Source: CAZQRW01 sp964596115 (GTDB taxonomy: Bacteria; Hydrothermota; UBA3072; B12-G15). From it: a stretch of 20,388 nucleotides of DNA. Positions within the stretch are counted from its first letter, which is position 1, and each line of letters opens with the position of its first letter. The stretch lies in contig CAZQRW010000035.1 of the NCBI GenBank assembly GCA_964596115.1, forward strand, positions 1 to 20,388. Direction: 5' to 3'. Below the pieces are notes generated by a model. That model saw only the letters and a program-made list of their open reading frames with translations, did no database searches and was not told where the DNA came from. Both the position numbers and the translations under genes were made by a program. Positions 7,085 to 13,500 of this stretch are shown piece by piece.

Positions 7085-8236
7085 GTGCCTAAAAATAAGT
7101 TATTGAAAGAACTTTTGCCTGGTCAATGGCATGGTGAGATTGCCGTAGATTATATCGGGGAGGAATGCAGAACATTTCCTTTTTTCGTTGGGAAAGTAAA
7201 ATTTCTCCACCCATTTTTTCGGATTAAGATAATAAAGATGATAATCGAACAGGACCTTAATTTCAGTGGGATTGCCGAATTGAGATTTACAAAACTTGAA
7301 GGAAATTTCCTTAGAGGAGATCCAACCCCTTATAAAGGGATGATACTCTACGCAAATCCGAGGGCGCGAAAGAGTAAGTCAACTGTATTGCCAGTCATCG
7401 CAAAATTTTCGGGGTGTATTAGTGAAAATTATATGTTTGAACAATTCACCATTGATGGCAAGGTGAAAACAAAATTTGTGACCTATGTCGCTGGGAAGCC
7501 TCCGCTTACGGGAATCGACGAAAGACCGCTATTCCAGTTACCATTTTTCTTGAATCCAGATCTCACATTGCCTTGGAAATTCCAGTTAAAAGTTGATGAG
7601 AAGAACGAAAAAACACTCATTATTGATAGAAAGTTTAAGGAGATAAAATTAACTGGGTGGTTAAATTATGGCCCGGTTTGTAAGAAACATGATATCGTGG
7701 AGATGGGAAAATCTCTTCCCCAGATGGTAGTGTCTTCCGGATTAAAAAGTAAAACCAAGGTTTTGCCAAATGGCACATTGATTAAAACAACCCGTGATAT
7801 ACTTTTTGTTAAAACCCCAGAAGATGGCTGTGTTGAGATTTATGTAACTGAATATCTTAAGATTACCAGTGCTCATAAGACTGAAGTTGAGATTACATCC
7901 CAAGCTGTGCTTGATGGGAAAGTCGATGCTTTGTTAAAACGGGGATACATCCATGTTGAGATTCGGAGAGAGGGGAAGGTTCATAGTTTTACTACAAAGA
8001 ACGTCATAGTGAAGGTGGATTCCACCAAGGCTAATTTTATTCTTGAATACCTTGAGGATAATTCTACAATCCTTTCTGTGCTTGAAGGCAAATTGCATTT
8101 TTCCAAGAAAAAAGGTAAAGAGGGTATTATGGTTAACAAAAATCAGAGAGCGATTATTGGTTTAGATGGTAATCCATTAGTTATTGGCGATATAACCCAA
8201 GACCTTAAATCCTGTTTTACTGAGGAGATAGAATAA
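7085..8236 (+). CDS. FecR-like beta-sheet protein without a signal peptide
   Basis: Probably cytosolic, about 383 residues. The C-terminal part (roughly 230-360) has the alternating pattern of a FecR domain: a SAVLxGKVxxLxKxGxxxV-like strand (here SQAVLDGKVDALLKRGYIHVEI), then VKVDSTKANFILEYLEDNSTILSVLEGKLHF, then a GxxVxxxQRAII end. FecR domains are usually periplasmic, after an anti-sigma segment and a membrane helix; neither is present here. The N-terminal 230 residues are beta-rich with conserved-looking LLPGQWHGEIAVDY and FSG segments and are not recognised. I favour the GTG at 7085 because GGAG (7071-7074) lies 10 nt before it. An in-frame GTG at 7076 is too close to that site. The stop overlaps the next ATG (TAATG). 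A structural or binding role is inferred; no catalytic motif is visible. Confidence 0.75.
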   Translation: MPKNKLLKELLPGQWHGEIAVDYIGEECRTFPFFVGKVKFLHPFFRIKIIKMIIEQDLNFSGIAELRFTKLEGNFLRGDPTPYKGMILYANPRARKSKSTVLPVIAKFSGCISENYMFEQFTIDGKVKTKFVTYVAGKPPLTGIDERPLFQLPFFLNPDLTLPWKFQLKVDEKNEKTLIIDRKFKEIKLTGWLNYGPVCKKHDIVEMGKSLPQMVVSSGLKSKTKVLPNGTLIKTTRDILFVKTPEDGCVEIYVTEYLKITSAHKTEVEITSQAVLDGKVDALLKRGYIHVEIRREGKVHSFTTKNVIVKVDSTKANFILEYLEDNSTILSVLEGKLHFSKKKGKEGIMVNKNQRAIIGLDGNPLVIGDITQDLKSCFTEEIE

Positions 8237-8568
8237 TGCCTGGATATATGCATCCCTGTAGATACTGCGGGAATTTGGTGCCACCTGATGCAAATGTTTG
8301 TCCCTACTGCGGCAAGGTAAATCCTGTAGGTCCATTGAGATGTCCACAGTGCAGGTCTCCTATCCAGAAGAATTATGTGGTTTGTCCCAACTGTGGATTA
8401 AATCTTAAAATAAAATGCCCTCATTGTGGGGAGGAAACATTTTTTGGAGATTATTGTGACAAATGTGGGGAGAGGCTTATTGTAGTCTGTCCCCATTGTA
8501 AGACAGAACAACCCCCAATAGGGGATAAATGTATAAAATGTGGTAAACCTTTATACGAAAGGAGGTAA
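8236..8568 (+). CDS. Four-zinc-ribbon protein
   Basis: The 110-residue protein consists almost entirely of zinc ribbons. Eight CxxC knuckles (CRYC, CPYC, CPQC, CPNC, CPHC, CDKC, CPHC, CIKC) pair into four ribbons in the style of double-zinc-ribbon (DZR) domains. Such ribbons usually mediate protein or nucleic-acid contacts and have no enzymatic function of their own. There is no signal peptide or membrane segment. The ATG overlaps the stop of the FecR-like gene by one base (TAATG), with GAGGAGATAGA before it as ribosome-binding site, and the 3' end carries the GGAGG used by the following gene. The tight packing argues that its partner proteins are the neighbours. Specific function unknown. 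Confidence 0.88.
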   Translation: MPGYMHPCRYCGNLVPPDANVCPYCGKVNPVGPLRCPQCRSPIQKNYVVCPNCGLNLKIKCPHCGEETFFGDYCDKCGERLIVVCPHCKTEQPPIGDKCIKCGKPLYERR

Positions 8569-8570
8569 TG

Positions 8571-9245
8571 ATGGGAGAAGGTAAACTTATAAGTTTTACA
8601 GACAACTATGCAGATAACAGCTCCGAAGCAGGATTCCAGTTCACATTTTTCTGCGACCACTGCAAAGAAGGCTATAAAACAAGGTTTGTTGAATCAAAAA
8701 GTTATAAGAGGGGGCGACTTTTAAGAGGTCTTGGCAGAATTGCAGGTGCAGCAGCACAGATGACTGGGAAATACAATGTAGGCTATGGCATTGATAGAAG
8801 CGCAGATGTTATTAGCGAGAGATTTCAGGGTATGTCTCCTGCATGGCATAAGGAACATGAGAAGGCATTTGAAGAGGCGCAGAATGAGGCGAAAGGTCAT
8901 TTTCACAGGTGTCCAAAATGCACAAAATGGGTATGTGAAAACTGCTGGAACGAACAAGAGGGGCTATGCATAGAATGTGCGCCACGCGTTAATGTTGAAG
9001 TTGCCGCAGCAAAGGCAGCGATGACAAAAGAGCAAATATGGAAAAAGGCAGCAGAGACAACAACATTTACAGGAAAGGTGGAAAGCAAGGTAACAATCTG
9101 CCCAGTGTGTGGGAAACCTGCTGGCAATGGAAAGTTCTGTGTAAATTGTGGTGCTCCCTTAGAGATGATAAAATGCCCCAAATGTGGTGCAGAAAATCCT
9201 CCTGGAACAAACTTCTGCGGAAACTGTGGAGCAAAATTAATATAG
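8571..9245 (+). CDS. Zinc-ribbon protein of a widespread uncharacterised family
   Basis: The product is 224 residues. The N-terminus (SFTDNYADNSSEAGFQFTFFCDHC) with C28/C31 and the following GYKTRF resemble a family of bacterial zinc-ribbon proteins beginning FSDxYxDxSxxxGFxFxFxCxxC; this is from memory, not a search. A Gly/Ala-rich hydrophobic stretch (about 52-63) follows. Next comes a treble-clef or B-box-like cluster with C114/C117, C122/C125 and C133/C136 (HRCPKCTKWVCENCWNEQEGLCIEC), an Ala-rich helix (140-165), and a C-terminal double zinc ribbon (C177/C180, C190/C193, C202/C205, C216/C219). GGAGG at 8561-8565 is 5 nt from the ATG at 8571; the ATG at 8568 is too close. No enzyme motif is seen. 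Together with the preceding four-ribbon protein it suggests a zinc-dependent scaffold or adaptor. Last gene of the cluster. Confidence 0.88.
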   Translation: MGEGKLISFTDNYADNSSEAGFQFTFFCDHCKEGYKTRFVESKSYKRGRLLRGLGRIAGAAAQMTGKYNVGYGIDRSADVISERFQGMSPAWHKEHEKAFEEAQNEAKGHFHRCPKCTKWVCENCWNEQEGLCIECAPRVNVEVAAAKAAMTKEQIWKKAAETTTFTGKVESKVTICPVCGKPAGNGKFCVNCGAPLEMIKCPKCGAENPPGTNFCGNCGAKLI

Positions 9246-9329
9246 GGAAAGTCAGTGTCAGCGTTTAATCAGTAACTAGGTAGTCAGCCATTATCAATTA
9301 CCAATTAATGCTCTCTCTATCATTAATCA
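9246..9329. other. Short spacer after the zinc-ribbon cluster
   Basis: No gene and no clear intrinsic terminator are seen between the last zinc-ribbon gene and the CstA remnant. The sequence is AT-rich and lacks a GC stem with a T-run. Confidence 0.4.
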
Positions 9330-10053
9330 GTTTTCCCTGTCTGGGCAGAAATCCCCATTGCTATGGTAGTTGGATATTTTGTATATAAAAAGAATGGTTG
9401 TGTTAATGTTCTCTCAATCATTGTAATTTTACTTATGTATGGAACAATTATCATCGGGACATACTGACCTCTAAAAATTCCTGGCTTTACACATTTTTCC
9501 TCAATAGAAATATGGTTACTCATCCTGCTTAAATTCTCCTTCTTTGCCTCAACCTTACCAGTATGATCACTCCTTCAACCCAGAGATTATATTAACAGTC
9601 ACGAATTGATCATAGCTATGACCTTTTGTTTCTTGGCACAATATTTGCTCATCCAAGAATAGTTGTACCTGTTATTAATTATAATCCGCTTGGTGTACCA
9701 GCTATTTTCCCAATGATTTTTGTAATCATAGCCTGTGGAACTATTTCAGGTCCTCTGGCCACTTATTGGTATAGTAAACCAGTTATTAGCAGGGCTTGCT
9801 CTTCTTGTAGCTACTGTATACCTGGCAAAAAAAAAGAACGGCTATCTATTATACACTTCTCCACATGATATTTATGATTATTACGAGGGGTTGGGCAATG
9901 ATAAGAAATATCGTTGACTTCACTGTAAAACATAATCACCTCCTTCTCGGCATAGGATTAGTCGTATTCCTGCTCGAAATATGGATGATTATAGAAGGCG
10001 TTGTAACAATTGTGAATAATATAAAGACTACCAATGAACTTCCCCAACATTAG
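9330..10053 (+). pseudogene. cstA: Decayed CstA-type carbon starvation/peptide transporter
   Basis: Conceptual translation in changing frames recovers ordered CstA pieces. From 9330 the frame gives FPVWAEIPIAMVVGYFVYKK and then, through two in-frame TGA codons, FASTLPV-stop-SLLQPRDYINSHELIIAM. After a shift near 9625, a second frame gives FLGTIFAHPRIVVPV and PMIFVIIACGTISG. From about 9750 the frame changes again to LWPLIGIVNQLLAGLALLVATVYLAKKKNGY. After a shift near 9850, the C-terminal MIFMIITRGW and LLEIWMIIEGV follow. CstA proteins carry these motifs in the same order (LPVW-LLQPRDY, FxxIACGxISG, LWPLFGxxNQLLA). The N-terminal third is missing, and the long section between IACGTISG and LWPL is deleted. 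The second TGA sits where the conserved Trp of LPVW is expected, i.e. TGG to TGA. Neighbouring genes end in TGA and use TGG for Trp, so recoding is unlikely. Sequencing error alone cannot explain the deletion. Confidence 0.82.
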
Positions 10054-10114
10054 GAATTAAAATAGAATATTGAGAAAATTGATATCAAAAAACAGAAGGA
10101 TAAAAAATTTATTC

Positions 10115-10120
10115 TTGACA
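10115..10120 (+). promoter_or_regulatory. Orphan -35 box at the edge of the assembly gap
   Basis: TTGACA lies 5 nt before the N-run; its -10 partner would fall inside the gap. It is the likely promoter of the lipoprotein gene that starts after the gap, if the true gap is short. Confidence 0.35.
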
Positions 10121-10125
10121 TATTA

Positions 10126-10225
10126 NNNNNNNNNNNNNNNNNNNNNNNNNNNNNNNNNNNNNNNNNNNNNNNNNNNNNNNNNNNNNNNNNNNNNNNNNNN
10201 NNNNNNNNNNNNNNNNNNNNNNNNN
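10126..10225. other. Assembly gap (100 N)
   Basis: Exactly 100 Ns, the conventional placeholder for a gap of unknown size in scaffolding. True length and content are unknown, and the linkage of the two sides rests on scaffolding evidence not visible here. Confidence 0.98.
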
Positions 10226-10249
10226 TATAGTCGAAAAAAGGAGGCTCTT

Positions 10250-10771
10250 ATGAAAAAGTTATTTATACCATCTGTTGTTATATTTTTTCTCTGGGTTTTA
10301 GGATGTAGTAATGTTACAGGTTTTTATTTTGTTCATCCAATTCTTGAAATTGAGGCAGATACTACTATGATTACGGCAATTATCCCTGAAGGAGGTCAAA
10401 ACGGATGGCAAACCTGGGATACTGGTGTGGATACAGTAAGTTTTTCACTTACCGTTCATGAAACGAAAGGTTACATTGCCTATGTGACTGGTATTGAAGT
10501 AAAGGCATATGATGCGAATGGTGATTATTCAGCTTCTGCAGCAAATATAGATTATATTCCACCAAAGGAAGTAGAAGGTAACGGAGAGTTATCTATAGGA
10601 AACATTGATCTCTATATTACAGAAAGGATAGCTGGCGATATTGAAAATGCAGACCCAAATAATCGCATAGGTTATCTAAAATTTGTGGTTAAATTTTATG
10701 ACGAAAATGTAGATAATTATGAGAGCCTACCATTCTATGTAAAATTAAAAGTTATGTATCCTACACCATAA
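10250..10771 (+). CDS. Small lipoprotein of unknown function
   Basis: The 173-residue product has an N-terminal signal peptide ending in a lipobox (WVLGCSN, Cys19), so it should be lipid-anchored in the inner or outer membrane. The mature part has no recognised domain. It is beta-rich, with a segment like an Ig/fibronectin-type sandwich (VDTVSFSLTVHET...VTGIEVKAYDANGDYSA...GELSIGNIDLYI...LKFVVKFYDEN...PFYVKLKVMYP). The alternating hydrophobic pattern supports a beta sandwich but does not identify a family. AAGGAGG at 10238-10244 sets the ATG 25 nt after the assembly gap. Any reading through the Ns upstream is artificial. It converges on the hydrolase gene with only 19 bp between stops. Confidence 0.85.
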   Translation: MKKLFIPSVVIFFLWVLGCSNVTGFYFVHPILEIEADTTMITAIIPEGGQNGWQTWDTGVDTVSFSLTVHETKGYIAYVTGIEVKAYDANGDYSASAANIDYIPPKEVEGNGELSIGNIDLYITERIAGDIENADPNNRIGYLKFVVKFYDENVDNYESLPFYVKLKVMYPTP

Positions 10772-10790
10772 AGAGAGGAGATTTCTCTAC

Positions 10791-11429
10791 TTACAGAGTT
10801 ATTACCTTACCTGCCCCACCTTCCACATACTTTTCAGGGTAGAGTGATTTTATCTCTGTTTTGTGCTGGGTGCAGTGGGTAGCACAAATTACATTCATCT
10901 CCTTAAATAGTTCATATTCATTAAACCCATGTAATCCACCTATAATAGCATAAACCTTGCCAAATTGTGCCGCTGTCCCAAGGATATGTGTCATCCTTGG
11001 GTGGGAACATCCGACAAGTAAGACAATCCCCTTCTCTGTCTTAACTGCCATACTTTGTTCAATACCATCAAGTTCACCAGTCGAAAAAACATTATCGTGG
11101 ATTTTAGTGGGTCCCTGAATAGTAATTACTTCTCTCCCGCTGGGGCCTGAAAATGAAGGGGGCACATAAATTTTTGCTGTTTTATTTACCTTAAGCAAAT
11201 CAGAAAGTCCTCCGGTATGGTCAAAGTGGGCATGGGATATAAAAATTTCCTCAATAGATGAAGGATCTATATGGAGTTTTTCCATATTCGAAAGAAGTAT
11301 AGTGCCGTTTGTCCCTGTATCAAAGAGAATTTTTGGTGTATTCTCTACTTCTACAAGACAGGAAAAACCCCAATCAGGTTCAAGCTCTTTGAGATAAGCG
11401 GTGTTATCATAAACTATTGTAGCTTTCAT
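10791..11429 (-). CDS. Metallo-beta-lactamase-fold hydrolase (MJ0301-like)
   Basis: The 212-residue protein contains the binuclear metal site of the metallo-beta-lactamase fold: H66, H68, D70 and H71 in SHAHFDHTGG, then H143 in GCSHPRM, H167 in GGLHGF, and H185/H189 near the end. An early FDTGT (36-40) completes the pattern. The arrangement VLLVGCSHPRMTHIL followed by GGLHGF resembles archaeal and bacterial proteins annotated as 7,8-dihydropterin-6-yl-methyl-4-(beta-D-ribofuranosyl)aminobenzene 5'-phosphate synthase. That name reflects one studied archaeal homologue, so the substrate here is open. No signal peptide; cytosolic. GGAGGAAG lies right before the ATG and overlaps the stop of the small zinc-ribbon gene, so the two are likely co-transcribed. 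Confidence 0.88.
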   Translation of the reverse strand: MKATIVYDNTAYLKELEPDWGFSCLVEVENTPKILFDTGTNGTILLSNMEKLHIDPSSIEEIFISHAHFDHTGGLSDLLKVNKTAKIYVPPSFSGPSGREVITIQGPTKIHDNVFSTGELDGIEQSMAVKTEKGIVLLVGCSHPRMTHILGTAAQFGKVYAIIGGLHGFNEYELFKEMNVICATHCTQHKTEIKSLYPEKYVEGGAGKVITL

Positions 11430-11437
11430 ACTTCCTC

Positions 11438-11668
11438 CTATTTTTTATCTATTGCTCCTGAATAAGTAAAGGAATTTTGCCTCATTTTAATCCATTTACC
11501 TTGATCTATACCAATTAAATTTCCACACTGGCAAAAAATTTTATTTCCCTTTTTGATACTGTAATCCTCTACAATCCTGTCTTTCCAACAATGCCACAAC
11601 TTCCCTTTACCAATTTTATGGTATTTGAACATTTTCCTTTTGCACCGTGCGCATTTTATTGTAATCAT
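11438..11668 (-). CDS. Small conserved zinc-ribbon-like protein
   Basis: A 76-residue protein with CARC near the N-terminus (C6, C9), a CWKDRI segment with a further Cys (WHCW), and CQCGNLIGID in the middle. Together they give enough Cys ligands for one zinc site. The KYHKIGKGKLWHCWKDRI stretch resembles a small family seen in archaea and anaerobic bacteria; this is from memory and unverified. Its stop codon overlaps the ribosome-binding site of the hydrolase gene, 8 nt before that start, indicating an operon. No strong ribosome-binding site is seen upstream of its own ATG. Function unknown. Confidence 0.72.
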   Translation of the reverse strand: MITIKCARCKRKMFKYHKIGKGKLWHCWKDRIVEDYSIKKGNKIFCQCGNLIGIDQGKWIKMRQNSFTYSGAIDKK

Positions 11669-11751
11669 TTATGTCATATCAAACAAAAAAATTCAAAGGA
11701 ATTTAATTCAAAACCTCTTATTTTTGTTTTCTTATCTGTTTACTTAATAAA

Positions 11752-12099
11752 TTAAACCTTTATCTTTTCGGCATATCTGCCAAGCCAGGGCATACTCCAG
11801 TACTTTCCACTTAGGGATTGAATCATTCCCATTATAGCCATAATTGCACAAAAGATAAAACCGATAGGCCTAATAATGAACCACCCAATAATAGGGATAA
11901 ACCCCAGTATCCAGACTATTGCTTCTAATATGAATAGCACAAGTCCCTGTTTACCATGGAATACTGCAAAATGATTATCCTTCTTTGCAAGGATTGGGAC
12001 TAAAAAAAGAATACCCCAATAACCAAGAAATGCATAAATCTTTCCATCTTCAATTTCTTCCTCAGAAGAAATAGGCTCAGGCTTTTTTTTCTCTTCCAT
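11752..12099 (-). CDS. DUF4870-like small membrane protein
   Basis: The 115-residue protein has a charged, Glu/Lys-rich N-terminal tail (1-21) followed by three hydrophobic segments (about 23-38, 51-69 and 71-95). The motif NHFAVFHGKQGLVLFILE between the first two is the hallmark of the DUF4870/Tic20-like membrane family, whose function is not established. The C-terminus (WSMPWLGRYAEKIKV) is also typical. The AAAAAGGGGG ribosome-binding site lies just upstream of the ATG, and a good promoter lies about 95 bp further upstream. Confidence 0.85.
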   Translation of the reverse strand: MEEKKKPEPISSEEEIEDGKIYAFLGYWGILFLVPILAKKDNHFAVFHGKQGLVLFILEAIVWILGFIPIIGWFIIRPIGFIFCAIMAIMGMIQSLSGKYWSMPWLGRYAEKIKV

Positions 12100-12194
12100 T
12101 TTACCCCCTTTTTTTTAAACGAAAGATGTAGTTATGAATCTTCCAATTGATAATTTTTAGCCTTATCCAAAATATCTTTTTTTCTTATATTAAT

Positions 12195-12222
12195 TTTATA
12201 TCACTATTACCGATAATGTCAA
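12195..12222 (-). promoter_or_regulatory. Sigma70-type promoter for the DUF4870-like gene
   Basis: On the minus strand, TTGACA (12222-12217) and TATAAA (12200-12195, 5 of 6) are 16 nt apart. The start codon is at 12099, giving a leader of roughly 90 nt. Confidence 0.65.
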
Positions 12223-12267
12223 TGACTTTTCTATTTTTATAGTTATTATTTATAAATTTCCGAAATT

Positions 12268-12288
12268 TTACTATTATAAATGTCATAT
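12268..12288. repeat. Member of a 21-bp near-identical repeat pair (copy 2)
   Basis: TTACTATTATA-A-ATGTCA-T-AT matches the sequence at 5464-5484 at 19 of 21 positions, same orientation. It lies in the 271-bp spacer downstream of dnaJ. No transposase gene is nearby. Confidence 0.4.
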
Positions 12289-12370
12289 GTAGAAGGCAAC
12301 ATAGAAGTTTCTTAGAAGTTTATATATTTTGCAATATTTAAAATTTAATGACTGACACTCAGGGGATGAA

Positions 12371-13498
12371 TTATACCTTTGGGGGAACCCCAAGCACAGC
12401 ATCCAACTCTTCTATGAGTTTCTTCGCCTTGGACGAAATCCTTCGAGGTGTCCAGAGAACAACCTCAACTATTATATCGCCTTTACCATGACTGTGAAGG
12501 TGGGTTATCCCCTCCCCCCTCAACCTAAACTTTGTACCTGAAGCAGTTCCTGCTGGAATTGAGAGATTTCTTTTACTATTCAATGTAGGGACCTCTACTT
12601 CACCTCCCAGAATAAGGGTTTTATAACTAACCGGGATCTTAACAATAAGGTCATCTCCAACCCTCTGAAATCTACTGTCTTTTTTCTCCTGTATAATAAC
12701 AATAATATCCCCAGCAGGACCTCCCCTTGGGCCTGCATGTCCCTGACCCCTGAGTGTAATATAATTACCTTCAGCAACACCTGGGGGTATCCTGATTTTT
12801 ACCTTTTGTTCTTTTTTAACCCTACCTTCACCATGACAATAACTACAGGGCTCCTTTATGACTACACCCGTACCCCTACAGGTGGGACAGGTTGTAACTG
12901 ATACAAATTGGCCTAATATTGACCTCTGAACCTTTCTGACCTGACCTGTTCCTCCACAGGTTGGACACGTTGCTGTTTTTCCACCTGTTCCTCCACATTT
13001 AGGACACCTTATAAACCTTTTTAGCCTTATCTCTTTTTCAACACCTTCAGTCATTTCCTTAAGTGATAATGGAAGCTTAACAGTGATATTCCCCCCTGCC
13101 TCACCAGTCGCCCTCCGCCTCTGTGATGTGCCAGTCCTTCCACCAAACCCTTCACCAAAAAAGAAGTCAAATAAACCCCCACCCCTTCCACCAAAGAGAT
13201 CTCCAAATAGGTCCTCTATATCTGAAAAATGAGTAAAATCTTGCCAGGTAAAATTACCCTGTTTAAAGGCTCCAGAAACGCCCTCATGACCATACTGGTC
13301 ATAGAGGGCTCTTTTATTTGGATCCATTAAGACTTCGTATGCCTCTGAAATCTCTTTGAATTTCTCAGTGGCTTCTTCTTTATTACCAGGACTTACATCG
13401 GGATGATACTTCTTGGCAAGGTTTCTATACGCCCTCTTTATTTCCTCAGGGCTTGCATCCCTGGAAACACCCAATGTCTCATAATAGTCTTTTTTCAT
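12371..13498 (-). CDS. dnaJ: Chaperone protein DnaJ (Hsp40, type A)
   Basis: Co-chaperone that delivers unfolded clients to DnaK and stimulates its ATPase. All domains are present in 375 residues. The J-domain (1-70) has HPD at 32-34. A Gly/Phe-rich linker covers 78-122. The zinc domain has four CxxCxGxG-type repeats starting at C165, C178, C204 and C218, and two C-terminal client-binding domains follow. The third and fourth repeats are slightly variant (CPTCRGTG, CSYCHGEG) but keep all cysteines. It starts 2 nt after the dnaK stop, so translation is probably coupled. No obvious terminator follows its stop. Confidence 0.97.
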   Translation of the reverse strand: MKKDYYETLGVSRDASPEEIKRAYRNLAKKYHPDVSPGNKEEATEKFKEISEAYEVLMDPNKRALYDQYGHEGVSGAFKQGNFTWQDFTHFSDIEDLFGDLFGGRGGGLFDFFFGEGFGGRTGTSQRRRATGEAGGNITVKLPLSLKEMTEGVEKEIRLKRFIRCPKCGGTGGKTATCPTCGGTGQVRKVQRSILGQFVSVTTCPTCRGTGVVIKEPCSYCHGEGRVKKEQKVKIRIPPGVAEGNYITLRGQGHAGPRGGPAGDIIVIIQEKKDSRFQRVGDDLIVKIPVSYKTLILGGEVEVPTLNSKRNLSIPAGTASGTKFRLRGEGITHLHSHGKGDIIVEVVLWTPRRISSKAKKLIEELDAVLGVPPKV

Positions 13499-13500
13499 AC

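Noticed and set aside
9330..9650. TGA read as Trp (alternative genetic code) to keep cstA open
   Set aside because: Nearby genes such as dnaK and the LytM gene end in TGA and use TGG for Trp. The cstA region also has frameshifts and a deletion that recoding cannot repair.
10070..10249. Reading frame running through the N gap into the lipoprotein
   Set aside because: The gap length is arbitrary, so the frame is meaningless. The real start at 10250 has a strong ribosome-binding site and signal peptide.
10772..10788. Terminator hairpin between convergent genes (AGAGA...TCTCT)
   Set aside because: Only a 5-bp weak stem with no T-run.
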